From positions 1 to 13,865 of the forward strand of contig JAHEEL010000041.1 of NCBI GenBank assembly GCA_024640745.1: 13,865 nucleotides of DNA. Reading direction: 5' to 3'. The notes below the pieces were generated by a model. The model had not been told where the DNA came from. It was given only the letters and a program-made list of their open reading frames with translations, and searched no databases. Numbering within the stretch: the first letter of the stretch is position 1; each line of letters begins with the position of its first letter. A program made the position numbers and the translations under genes. Source of the stretch: Actinomycetes bacterium. GTDB lineage: Bacteria; Actinomycetota; Acidimicrobiia; Spongiisociales; UBA5794. Below are positions 7,760 through 13,719 of this stretch, in pieces.

Positions 7760-8379
7760 TCCGCCCCGCGGGCTTCCGCGGGGCGGCCTTCGGAGACGCC
7801 GCGAACGGCAACGCCAGGGACGACGGCCGTTTGCGTGGGCGGCTGTCCAACGCTCTCGGCATCCCGAGCGCCTGGGCGTCCGTTCAGCAGGTGCATGGCG
7901 GTCGCGTGATCACCGTCGATGAACCGGGCCTCGCCGCTGAGGCCGACGGCCTGATCACCGTGGAGCGTCGGTTGCCGCTGACGGTCGCCACGGCAGACTG
8001 CATCCCGATCATCATCGAGGGGGACCGGTCCGTCGCCGTCGTCCATGCCGGGTGGCGCGGCGTGGCCGCGGGGGTGATCGGTTCGGCTCTCGAAACCATG
8101 CGGGAGCTGGGGGACTCGCCGCGGCGCGCCGCGATCGGACCATCGATCGGGCCGTGCTGCTTTGAGGTGGGCGACGAGGTTCTTGCGGCGATCGGCGGGT
8201 TTGCGGCGACGACGATCGCTATGACGCAGAGCGTTGACCTCTGGTCTGCGGCGGAGGCGCAGCTGCGAGGGCTGGAGGTGTGGCGGGCGGATGCCTGTAC
8301 CGTGACCGATCCGGCATACCATTCGTTCCGCCGGGATGGCACGAGCGAGCGACAGGTGGCGGTGGCATGGCTCCCATAG
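7756..8379 (+). CDS. pgeF: Peptidoglycan editing factor / laccase-domain protein (YfiH, YlmD)
   Basis: This is a member of the multicopper-like DUF152/YfiH family, in which the E. coli protein (PgeF) removes wrongly incorporated amino acids from muropeptide precursors. Metal-site and catalytic motifs are intact: VQQVHGGR (43-50, His47), VATADCIPI (77-85, Cys82), VVHAGWRG (95-102, His97), AIGPSIGPCCFEVGDEV (126-142) and YHSFRRDG (188-195). At 207 residues it is shorter than the usual 230-250. The missing part is the N-terminal segment that in longer relatives carries a NLG-like motif. The ATG at 7756 overlaps the ftsZ stop (ATGA), and no good Shine-Dalgarno is visible, so reinitiation after ftsZ is likely. 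A perfect GC hairpin covers codons 2-11. The gene sits where ylmD sits in Firmicutes, after ftsZ. The exact substrate here is inferred from the family. Confidence 0.9.
   Translation: MIRPAGFRGAAFGDAANGNARDDGRLRGRLSNALGIPSAWASVQQVHGGRVITVDEPGLAAEADGLITVERRLPLTVATADCIPIIIEGDRSVAVVHAGWRGVAAGVIGSALETMRELGDSPRRAAIGPSIGPCCFEVGDEVLAAIGGFAATTIAMTQSVDLWSAAEAQLRGLEVWRADACTVTDPAYHSFRRDGTSERQVAVAWLP
7761..7786 (+). terminator. Perfect 11-bp GC hairpin at the ftsZ/pgeF junction
   Basis: Arms CCGCCCCGCGG (7761-7771) and CCGCGGGGCGG (7776-7786) are exact inverted complements, all G/C, around a four-base GCTT loop. The hairpin starts one base after the ftsZ stop codon and two bases after the pgeF ATG, inside the pgeF coding sequence. 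No T tract follows (the next bases are CCTTCGG), so it is not a classic intrinsic terminator. It could be a U-less terminator or attenuator, an mRNA 3'-end stabiliser for ftsZ, or a block to pgeF initiation that ribosomes finishing ftsZ would open. The structure is seen directly; the role is inference. Confidence 0.5.
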
Positions 8380-9059
8380 GACTGGCCGAAGTTCAGGCTC
8401 GCATGCGGGCGGCGGCTCTCCGGGCCGGTCGCGATCCGTACGCCGTTCGACTGCTCGTCGTTTCCAAGGGTCGTTCAGACCGACTGGTGCGGGATGTGTA
8501 CGCAGCGGGTCAACGATGGTTCGGAGAGAACCGGCCGCGGGGCCTGGCCGAGCGGATTGACGCCGGGCTTCCCCCGGATATCGACTGGCACTTCGTCGGC
8601 AATGTCCAGCGTCGGGCGATCAAAGTGATTGCACCGCACATCGTGCTACTGCACTCCTTCGACCGGGCCTCGCTGATCCCCGCATGGGAGAAGCTCGACG
8701 ACCCGCCGCCGGTCTTGATCGAAGTGAACATCGCGGGAGAGCCCCAGAAGCACGGATTCGGACCATCCGAAGTGCTGGAGGCCGCGGACGCAGTGGTTGA
8801 CGCGGGCCTCGATCTCCGGGGTTTGATGGTCATCCCACCTCGGGTTCAACGGCCGGAAGACGCGCGGCCTTGGTTCGCCTTGCTACGCGACCTCGGCGAG
8901 CGTCTACGGAGAGACCATCCGGCCGCAGACGAACTGTCGATGGGCATGACCGATGATTTCGAGGTGGCGATCGAGGAAGGTGCGAGCATCGTGCGCGTCG
9001 GACGGGCTATCTTTGAGCCTGCGAACACCAGCAGCAGCGACCGCACGTTTGAGGATTGA
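8367..9059 (+). CDS. yggS: Pyridoxal-phosphate homeostasis protein YggS/YlmE
   Basis: This is a PLP-binding protein with the alanine-racemase-like TIM-barrel fold but no enzymatic activity established for the family; it acts in vitamin B6 homeostasis. The 230-residue product has VVSKGR (31-36) with Lys34 as the expected Schiff-base lysine. FGENRPRGLAER (52-63), DWHFVGNVQRRAIK (73-86), LIEVNIAGEPQKHGF (117-131) and LSMGMTDDFEVAIEEG (190-205) follow, then IVRVGRAIF (208-216). The HFxGxxQ and SMGMxxDxExAI motifs are diagnostic. The ATG at 8367 gives an N-terminus of normal length and overlaps pgeF by 13 bases. The open frame from 8280 only reads through pgeF. No strong Shine-Dalgarno precedes it (GGTGGCGGTGG is the nearest G-rich run). 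The product ends two bases before sepF, matching the ylmE-ylmF order of Gram-positives. Confidence 0.93.
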   Translation: MAPIGLAEVQARMRAAALRAGRDPYAVRLLVVSKGRSDRLVRDVYAAGQRWFGENRPRGLAERIDAGLPPDIDWHFVGNVQRRAIKVIAPHIVLLHSFDRASLIPAWEKLDDPPPVLIEVNIAGEPQKHGFGPSEVLEAADAVVDAGLDLRGLMVIPPRVQRPEDARPWFALLRDLGERLRRDHPAADELSMGMTDDFEVAIEEGASIVRVGRAIFEPANTSSSDRTFED

Positions 9060-9061
9060 CT

Positions 9062-9613
9062 ATGGCAACGTTCTGGCAGAAGACGCTCTTCTACCTCGGG
9101 CTCGTCGACGACGACACCGACGATGATGGGGCGGCGGTTCCCCCGCCTTCCCCCGGCGCGGGCGAGTCGCCACGAGTTGTCACCGCCCGTCCTCCAGGAA
9201 GCGTGGCGGGCCGACGTGTCGAGCCACCGGCCAATCAGAACCGCCAGAACACGTCGTGGGAGCACGCCGAGGCGGGGGTCTACCTTCAACCCGGCTCGCA
9301 GGCCGGTCGTCCGCTCGATCCGCTGCACGCATCAGGTGCGCAGACCGAGATCATCGTCGCCAGGAACTTCTCGGACGCCCAGATGCTCGCAGACGGCATC
9401 CGCGCCGGTCGCCCGATGGTCCTCGACCTGCGCACGACCGAGCCCGAAATGGTTCGCAGGCTCGTCGACTTCACGTCCGGGTTGACCTACGCACTCGACG
9501 GCAAGATGGCGAAGATCGCGCAGGGCGTCATCCTCGTGTCCCCGGCCGGCGTCGCTGTGAGTAGCGCCGAGCTCGATCGCCTCGCGACCCTCGGCCTCTA
9601 CGGCGCGTCCTGA
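9062..9613 (+). CDS. sepF: Cell division protein SepF (FtsZ membrane anchor)
   Basis: SepF binds the FtsZ C-terminal peptide and tethers FtsZ to the membrane, the job FtsA does elsewhere; no ftsA is seen here. The ATG at 9062 follows GAGGA (9051-9055) by six bases. A TTG two codons earlier is in frame but is a worse choice. The 183-residue product begins with the amphipathic membrane-targeting helix (FWQKTLFYLGLV, residues 4-15). A low-complexity acidic, Pro- and Gly-rich linker (16-93) follows, then the globular SepF domain (about 94-166). That domain has IIVARNFSDAQMLADGIRAG (97-116), VLDLR (120-124), RLVDFTSGLTYALDGKMAKI (133-152) and VILVSPAGV (156-164). Order and spacing (two bases after yggS, zero before yggT) fit one operon. 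Confidence 0.95.
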   Translation: MATFWQKTLFYLGLVDDDTDDDGAAVPPPSPGAGESPRVVTARPPGSVAGRRVEPPANQNRQNTSWEHAEAGVYLQPGSQAGRPLDPLHASGAQTEIIVARNFSDAQMLADGIRAGRPMVLDLRTTEPEMVRRLVDFTSGLTYALDGKMAKIAQGVILVSPAGVAVSSAELDRLATLGLYGAS

Positions 9614-9886
9614 GTGTTTGTCAACCTCGTCTGCACGGTTCTTCAGGTGGCGATCTGGGTGCTCATTGCCTGGATCGTGCTCAGCTATGTCGTGATCTTC
9701 GGACGCCTCGGATGGGACCATCCGGTGCGACGCCTCTACGACGGCCTGACGAAGGTGATCGAGCCCGTGATGCGTCCGATTCGCAACGTCATTCCACCAC
9801 TCAGGATCGGGGGCGCGGCGCTCGACCTCTCTCCGCTGATCGTCATCCTCGGCATCACCCTCGTGAGCCGGATCATCTGCCGCTGA
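9614..9886 (+). CDS. yggT: YggT-family two-helix membrane protein (YlmG)
   Basis: This small integral membrane protein has 90 residues and two hydrophobic segments (about 7-29 and 69-88) joined by a loop. The family hallmarks are present: HPVRRLYDGLTKVIEPVMRP (36-55), PIRNVIPP (55-62) and LDLSPLIVI (70-78), the last reflecting the DxSP motif. Family members have been tied to membrane or division-related roles without a firm biochemical function. The start is taken as GTG at 9614, directly after the sepF stop with no gap. No clear ribosome binding site is visible, so coupling to sepF is likely. Its stop (TGA, 9884-9886) abuts the stop of the convergent ileS with no base between. In most Gram-positives ylmH and/or divIVA would follow here; neither does. 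Confidence 0.92.
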   Translation: MFVNLVCTVLQVAIWVLIAWIVLSYVVIFGRLGWDHPVRRLYDGLTKVIEPVMRPIRNVIPPLRIGGAALDLSPLIVILGITLVSRIICR

Positions 9887-12800
9887 TCAGGAGGGTGCGA
9901 TCCGCAACCAGACGATCCGGCCGTCGATATCGATCGTGTGCTCGGCCTCTGCGGCCCCGCGACTGATGGTTGGAGCCAGGACTTCACCTCCGATGAAGGC
10001 GCCGTAGTCCTCGAACGCCGACACGATGCCGTCATCGTCCGACGCCCAGTGCACCTCGATACGGTCGGTCACGGCGAACCCCTCGGAGCGCCGGAGCAAC
10101 TGGATACGGTTCACCAGTTCGCGGGCAAGACCCTCGGTCCGGAGGTCGTCGGAGAGCGTCGTGTCGAGAGCGACAGTGATCCCACCCTCCGTGGCGACCA
10201 CCGTTCCCTCGCGCGGCGTCCGGGCGACCACGACGTCCTCCGCCGCCAACGTCACACCGTTGACGGTGATCGTTCCGCGGTCGAGGAGGTCGGTGACCTG
10301 CCCATGGTCGAGCGCGGCGACCGCTGCAGCGACGGGTCCGGTCTCTTTCCCGAGACGCGGCCCGAGACGCTTGAAGTCCGCCTTGGCGGAGAGCTCGACG
10401 AGGTCGGCTTCGTCTGCGCCGACCTCGACCCTGCGGACGTTGAGCTCCTCGGCAATCAGATCACGATGCGTTTCCACAGCGGAAGCAAGCTCAGCATCGC
10501 GGGTGACGATCCTCACGACACCGAGCGGCTGACGAACCCGCAGATCGTTGCGCTTGCGCAGCCCCCGTCCGAGGTTGACCACGGTGCGAGTCGCCGCCAT
10601 CGAGAATTCCAGAGCACGGTCGATTCGCGCGGTGTCGGCATCGGGGTAGTCGAGGAGGTGCACGCTCGGCGGTGCGGATGTCTCCGCAGGGCGGACCAGC
10701 TGTTGGTAGATCTCCTCCGCCATGAACGGAAGTACCGGAGCTGCGACCGTGGCGAACGTGAGCAGTACTTCGTGCAGGGTCGCGAAGGCAGCCAGCTTGT
10801 CGCGGTGATCGGCCGTGCCACGATGTGCCCAGAACCGACGGCGCGTGCGGCGGATGTACCAGTTCGTCAGGTGTTCGACGAAACCGACGATCGGTGGCGT
10901 GACCGCATAGAGCCGGTAGGCCACCATCTCTTCGTTGACGCGCGAGATCAAGCTCTGAAGCATCGAGAGGATCCAACGATCGATCTCAGGTCGTTCGGCA
11001 ACGGGAGGCGCCGAAGCGAGATCCGCGTCGGTGATGGCGTCGGCTTCCGCATAGGTGGTGAAGAACGACAGCGCGTTCCACCAGGGGAACAGCACGGTGC
11101 GAACGACTTCGCGCACGCCATCTTCGGAGAAGCGGAGCGGGTCGGCCCGCACCACCGGCGAATTGATGAGGTAGGCCCGGAGTGCGTCCGCCCCGAACTC
11201 GTCGAGGATGTGTGCGGGGTCCGGGTAGTTCTTGAGGCTCTTCGACATCTTCCGGCCGTCCTCCGCGAGGATCATGCCGGTCACGACGCAGTTCTGGAAC
11301 GGGGCGACGTCGAAGATGCCGGTCGCCATGATCAGCAGCGTGTAGAACCACCCGCGGGTCTGGTCGAGGCCCTCCGCGATGAAGCTCGCTGGGAAGCCGC
11401 GCTCGAATCGCGCCTTGTTCTCGAACGGGTAGTGCACCTGTGCGTAGGGCATGGAGCCGGAATCGAACCACGTGTCGAGCACTTCCGGCACGCGCACCAT
11501 GATTCCATCGCAGGATGCGCACGGCCAGGTGATCGGATCCAGGATGTGCTTGTGGAGGTCGTCCGTCCTGACTCCGCTGTACGCCTCGAGCTCGTCCACG
11601 GAACCGAGGCAGATGGTGGCATCGCACGAGTCGCACACCCAGATCGGGATCGTCGTTCCCCAGAAACGGTTCCGCGAGAAGGCATAGTCTCGGGCATCCT
11701 CCAGCCAGTTCCCGAAGCGTTTGGCTCCGACGTAGTCGGGAACCCAGTGGATCGACTCGTTGAGCTCGACCATACGATCCTTGATGGCCTCGACGTTGAT
11801 GTACCAGCTCGGAATTGCCTTGTAGATGAGCGGTGTGCCGGTTCGCCAGCAGAACGGGTAGCTGTGGGTGATCGTCCCTGAATGCACCAGAACGCCGCGG
11901 TCCTTGAGCAAACGGACGAGCACCGGGTCCGCGGCCTTCACATGGAGACCTTCGACCTCGGGTACGGCGCCGGTGAAGCGGGCCTCGAGATCGATCGGGT
12001 CGACCAGTGCGTCGATGCCGGCATCGCGGAAGGCGAGGAAGTCGGCTTCGCCGTACGCAGGCGCCGTGTGGACCAGGCCGGTGCCCTCCTCCGTGGTGAC
12101 CTCGTCCATTGGGATGACCCGAAACGCCCCGTTGGCCCGTTCTTCCTCGAAATGGCGAAACGGCGGCTCATACTGGACGCCGAGGAGTTCGAACCCGGTC
12201 GCGTCGCCGACAATTGCCGGCGACTCGTCGGTCCAGACCGAGTCGAGCCGATCCCGCGCGATCCAGTAGTGGTCGCCGTCATCTTCGACGCGGACGTACT
12301 CGATGGCCTCCCCGACCGCCACGGCGAGATTGCCCGGCAGCGTCCACGGCGTGGTCGTCCACACGAGGAGGTAGTCGCCTGCCCGGGCATGGTCGTTCCC
12401 CTCGGTCACAGCGAGTCGGAGCGTGATCGACGGATCTTCCACATCCCGATAGCCGCCGAGATTCACTTCGAAGTTGGAGAGCGATGTGGTCGCTCCCCAC
12501 GAATAGGGGAGGACCTTGAACGCCTTGTAGATGAGGCCGCGATCCCAGAGCTGTCTGAACCCCCACCAGACCGATTCCATGAACGCGAGATCCATCGTCT
12601 TGTAGTCGTCTTCGAAGTCGACCCATCGCCCGATTCTCCGGGTGATGTCGTACCACTCGGTCGTGGTGTTGTTCACCAGCTCGCGGGCCGCCTCGTTGAA
12701 TCGATCTACCCCCAGCTCCTCGATCTCGCGCGGCCCCGAGACACCGAGCAGCTTCTGAACCTCCATCTCGACGGGCAGTCCGTGGGTGTCCCAACCGAAC

Positions 12801-13069
12801 CGCCGCTCGACCCGGTGGCCGCGCATGGTCCAGTACCTCGGCACGATGTCCTTGACGACGCCTTGCAGGATGTGGCCGTAGTGGGGGCTGCCGGTGGCGA
12901 ACGGGGGACCGTCGTAGAACGTGTATTCGGAATCTGCCGGACGCATTTCGACCGAGGTGCGGAACGCGTCGACACGATCCCACAGCGCAAGGACCCGTGC
13001 GTCGAGGTCTGGGAGCACGACGCCGGGAGCGACCCGGGTGAAAGCTGGTTCGGGCTGGTGTTCGTTCAC
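9887..13069 (-). CDS. ileS: Isoleucyl-tRNA synthetase (eukaryote-like IleS2 type)
   Basis: This class I synthetase charges tRNA-Ile with isoleucine and edits valine. The start is taken as GTG (13069-13067), just after GGAGGA. The frame is open to 13165, but that stretch is the T-box leader. The product is 1060 residues, the size of the IleS2 class, which many actinobacteria use. Seen: the HIGH-type motif FATGSPHYGHIL (57-68) with PHYGH characteristic of IleS2; the CP1 editing domain with GTGLVHTAPAYGEAD ending at Asp343; cysteine pairs CDSC (479-482) and CASC (517-520), probably one zinc site; DTWFDSGSMPYAQ; KMSKS at 607-611; and the WYIRRTRRRFW segment in the anticodon-binding domain, followed by an IleS2-like C-terminus. 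IleS2 enzymes are often less sensitive to mupirocin than IleS1; this is family knowledge, not shown here. It runs against the dcw operon and ends directly against yggT. Confidence 0.97.
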   Translation of the reverse strand: MNEHQPEPAFTRVAPGVVLPDLDARVLALWDRVDAFRTSVEMRPADSEYTFYDGPPFATGSPHYGHILQGVVKDIVPRYWTMRGHRVERRFGWDTHGLPVEMEVQKLLGVSGPREIEELGVDRFNEAARELVNNTTTEWYDITRRIGRWVDFEDDYKTMDLAFMESVWWGFRQLWDRGLIYKAFKVLPYSWGATTSLSNFEVNLGGYRDVEDPSITLRLAVTEGNDHARAGDYLLVWTTTPWTLPGNLAVAVGEAIEYVRVEDDGDHYWIARDRLDSVWTDESPAIVGDATGFELLGVQYEPPFRHFEEERANGAFRVIPMDEVTTEEGTGLVHTAPAYGEADFLAFRDAGIDALVDPIDLEARFTGAVPEVEGLHVKAADPVLVRLLKDRGVLVHSGTITHSYPFCWRTGTPLIYKAIPSWYINVEAIKDRMVELNESIHWVPDYVGAKRFGNWLEDARDYAFSRNRFWGTTIPIWVCDSCDATICLGSVDELEAYSGVRTDDLHKHILDPITWPCASCDGIMVRVPEVLDTWFDSGSMPYAQVHYPFENKARFERGFPASFIAEGLDQTRGWFYTLLIMATGIFDVAPFQNCVVTGMILAEDGRKMSKSLKNYPDPAHILDEFGADALRAYLINSPVVRADPLRFSEDGVREVVRTVLFPWWNALSFFTTYAEADAITDADLASAPPVAERPEIDRWILSMLQSLISRVNEEMVAYRLYAVTPPIVGFVEHLTNWYIRRTRRRFWAHRGTADHRDKLAAFATLHEVLLTFATVAAPVLPFMAEEIYQQLVRPAETSAPPSVHLLDYPDADTARIDRALEFSMAATRTVVNLGRGLRKRNDLRVRQPLGVVRIVTRDAELASAVETHRDLIAEELNVRRVEVGADEADLVELSAKADFKRLGPRLGKETGPVAAAVAALDHGQVTDLLDRGTITVNGVTLAAEDVVVARTPREGTVVATEGGITVALDTTLSDDLRTEGLARELVNRIQLLRRSEGFAVTDRIEVHWASDDDGIVSAFEDYGAFIGGEVLAPTISRGAAEAEHTIDIDGRIVWLRIAPS

Positions 13070-13072
13070 GGG

Positions 13073-13238
13073 TCCTCCGGCGTTGCTGCTGGTGCCGGGA
13101 CGAGGTGGCCCGCGGTACCACCCGGCTTGCCGATCTATCGACCGACCGCTCATTGGCTCCTTCACGGTGGAGTCGACCGTCGGGTTCTACTTGCGGGCGC
13201 GCCGCGTTCTTCCCGCTGCTCGAAGGTGATGTCCGTCG
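13073..13238 (-). promoter_or_regulatory. Translational T-box riboswitch (Ile) in the ileS leader
   Basis: Reading the minus strand 5' to 3', every core T-box element can be drawn. Ultrashort Stem I pairs CGACGG (13238-13233) with CCTTCG (13226-13221), with one C-U mismatch, around the loop ACATCA; the loop's ATC (13230-13228) is an isoleucine specifier followed by A. Stem II pairs CGGG/CCCG (13215-13212, 13184-13181) and GCGG/CCGC (13205-13202, 13196-13193). Its internal loop carries GAA (13209-13207) opposite AGTA (13191-13188), a loop E/S-turn. The IIA/B pseudoknot is ACGGT/ACCGT (13180-13176, 13168-13164) with loop CTCC (13172-13169) pairing GGAG (13160-13157). Stem III is GTCGGTC-GATA-GATCGGC (13146-13129). 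The antisequestrator pairs GCCGGG (13126-13121) with CCCGGC (13099-13094) and holds the T-box bulge TGGTACC (13120-13114). TGGT can pair with the ACCA end of uncharged tRNA-Ile. Regulation by tRNA-Ile charging follows from the T-box class. Confidence 0.93.
13074..13105 (-). promoter_or_regulatory. Shine-Dalgarno sequestrator hairpin of ileS
   Basis: The ileS Shine-Dalgarno GGAGGA (13078-13073) lies three bases before the GTG start. In the alternative fold, CCTC (13105-13102) pairs with GAGG (13077-13074) and CGGC (13097-13094) pairs with GCCG (13081-13078), with GTCC bulged on the 5' side and a 12-base loop. CGGC is also part of the antisequestrator arm, so the two folds exclude each other. 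There is no terminator T tract, so control is at translation initiation. The pairings are seen directly; switching is inferred from characterised actinobacterial ileS T-boxes. Confidence 0.75.
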
Positions 13239-13241
13239 GTG

Positions 13242-13284
13242 CGTGGTTCCGGGCTCACACCGTCCCCGGATCGCTGGTACCACG
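13242..13284 (-). other. Nested hairpin in the 5' part of the ileS leader
   Basis: On the minus strand CGTGGT (13284-13279) pairs with ACCACG (13247-13242), and inside it CCGGG (13269-13265) pairs with CCCGG (13253-13249). A third pairing, CGGTGTG (13262-13256) with CGCACCG (13243-13237), excludes these two and takes two bases of T-box Stem I. No T-box core element is expected in this part of an ultrashort Stem I leader. Together with a small CGCC/GGTG hairpin farther upstream (about 13304-13289) this accounts for most of the leader between the proposed promoter and the T-box. Function is unknown. Confidence 0.4.
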
Positions 13285-13322
13285 GGATCACCGAAGGCGC
13301 GTCCCCGTCACTGCATCACGGG

Positions 13323-13350
13323 AGGGTACTCGACGAAGAGTGCTTGTCAC
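13323..13350 (-). promoter_or_regulatory. Possible ileS promoter
   Basis: Minus-strand GTGACA (13350-13345) matches five of six bases of TTGACA. It is separated by 16 bases from TACCCT (13328-13323), which has the TANNNT form of an actinobacterial -10 box. Transcription would start near 13316 and give a leader of about 247 bases, enough for the full T-box. This is motif matching only; the intergenic region 13070-13385 contains no other clearly better candidate on this strand. Confidence 0.35.
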
Positions 13351-13373
13351 CCTCGGTATGGGCGCCGATCCGG

Positions 13374-13379
13374 TACGTT
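13374..13379 (+). promoter_or_regulatory. Possible -10 box giving a leaderless yggU transcript
   Basis: TACGTT has the TANNNT pattern and ends six bases before the ATG at 13386. Transcription would therefore begin at or next to the start codon. No Shine-Dalgarno is present in front of this ATG, which agrees with a leaderless mRNA, a common arrangement in actinobacteria. TTGTCA (13344-13349) resembles a -35 box but is 24 bases away, too far for standard spacing. Confidence 0.35.
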
Positions 13380-13385
13380 GGACCG

Positions 13386-13664
13386 ATGGATGCGATCGTC
13401 GACCACGAAGGCGGGGTCATGGTGCGCGTACACGTGGTTCCCGGCGCTTCACGATCGGAGCTCAAGGGCCGGCACGGAGACGCGATCAAGGTTCGTGTCG
13501 CGGCGCCGGCCGAAGGAGGACGGGCGAATCGGGCCGTCGCCGAGCTGTTGAGCCGAGCAACCGGTGGACGAGCCAGCATCGTGAGCGGTCAATCCTCGCG
13601 CTCAAAGCTCGTTGTGGTTCGCGGCGTTCGTCGAGCCGACGTCGTCTCGGCGCTCGAGTCATGA
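13386..13664 (+). CDS. yggU: DUF167 (YggU) family protein
   Basis: This is a small DUF167 family protein of 92 residues; the family is widely conserved and structurally known but has no established function. Seen: VRVHVVPGASRSELKG (about residues 15-30), KVRVAAPAEGGRANRAV (about 37-53) and a C-terminal SGQSSRSKLVVVRG (about 68-81). The APAxGGxANxA core and the SGxxSRxK(x)V motif define the family. The ATG at 13386 gives a normal family length; the frame is open back to 13239, but that part overlaps the ileS leader and shows no family resemblance. It is divergent from ileS, and in several genomes yggU lies next to yggT and the ylm genes, so the neighbourhood is consistent. Confidence 0.88.
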   Translation: MDAIVDHEGGVMVRVHVVPGASRSELKGRHGDAIKVRVAAPAEGGRANRAVAELLSRATGGRASIVSGQSSRSKLVVVRGVRRADVVSALES

Positions 13665-13687
13665 GATATCGATTCACCGGGCGGCGC

Positions 13688-13696
13688 TGCTATGGT
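13688..13696 (+). promoter_or_regulatory. Possible extended -10 promoter of the last gene
   Basis: TGCTATGGT fits an extended -10 element (TGn plus TATGGT) and lies 23 bases before the ATG at 13720, with GGAGGGG (13710-13716) between them as the ribosome binding site. Transcription would begin near 13703, leaving a short leader. No clear -35 box accompanies it. Only 55 bases separate this gene from yggU, so cotranscription is equally possible. Confidence 0.25.
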
Positions 13697-13719
13697 GCTC
13701 GCTCCCACCGGAGGGGTTC

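Noticed and set aside
9889..9897. AGGAGG followed by GTG on the plus strand after yggT
   Set aside because: The spacing is zero, no sensible gene follows, and the bases are the complement of the last ileS codons.
9938..11881. 647-codon open frame on the plus strand opposite ileS
   Set aside because: It is the antisense shadow of a high-GC gene: its residues are rich in Arg, Asp, Val and Gly without any domain, and ileS on the other strand carries every class I synthetase motif.
13070..13165. Longer ileS start at ATG 13165
   Set aside because: The extra 32 residues would be encoded by Stem III, the T-box and the sequestrator, and have no resemblance to IleS. The GTG at 13069 has a Shine-Dalgarno and the expected N-terminus.
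13286..13289. GATC upstream in the ileS leader as the T-box specifier
   Set aside because: A hairpin can be drawn around it, but it lies about 70 bases from Stem II, whereas the ATC at 13230-13228 sits in a terminal loop five bases before Stem II, as expected for the ultrashort class.
13344..13349. TTGTCA as the -35 box of yggU
   Set aside because: It lies 24 bases from the only good -10 box, outside the usual 16-19 range.
13239..13385. N-terminally extended yggU frame
   Set aside because: The extension is not part of DUF167 and overlaps the T-box leader on the other strand; ATG 13386 gives the family length.
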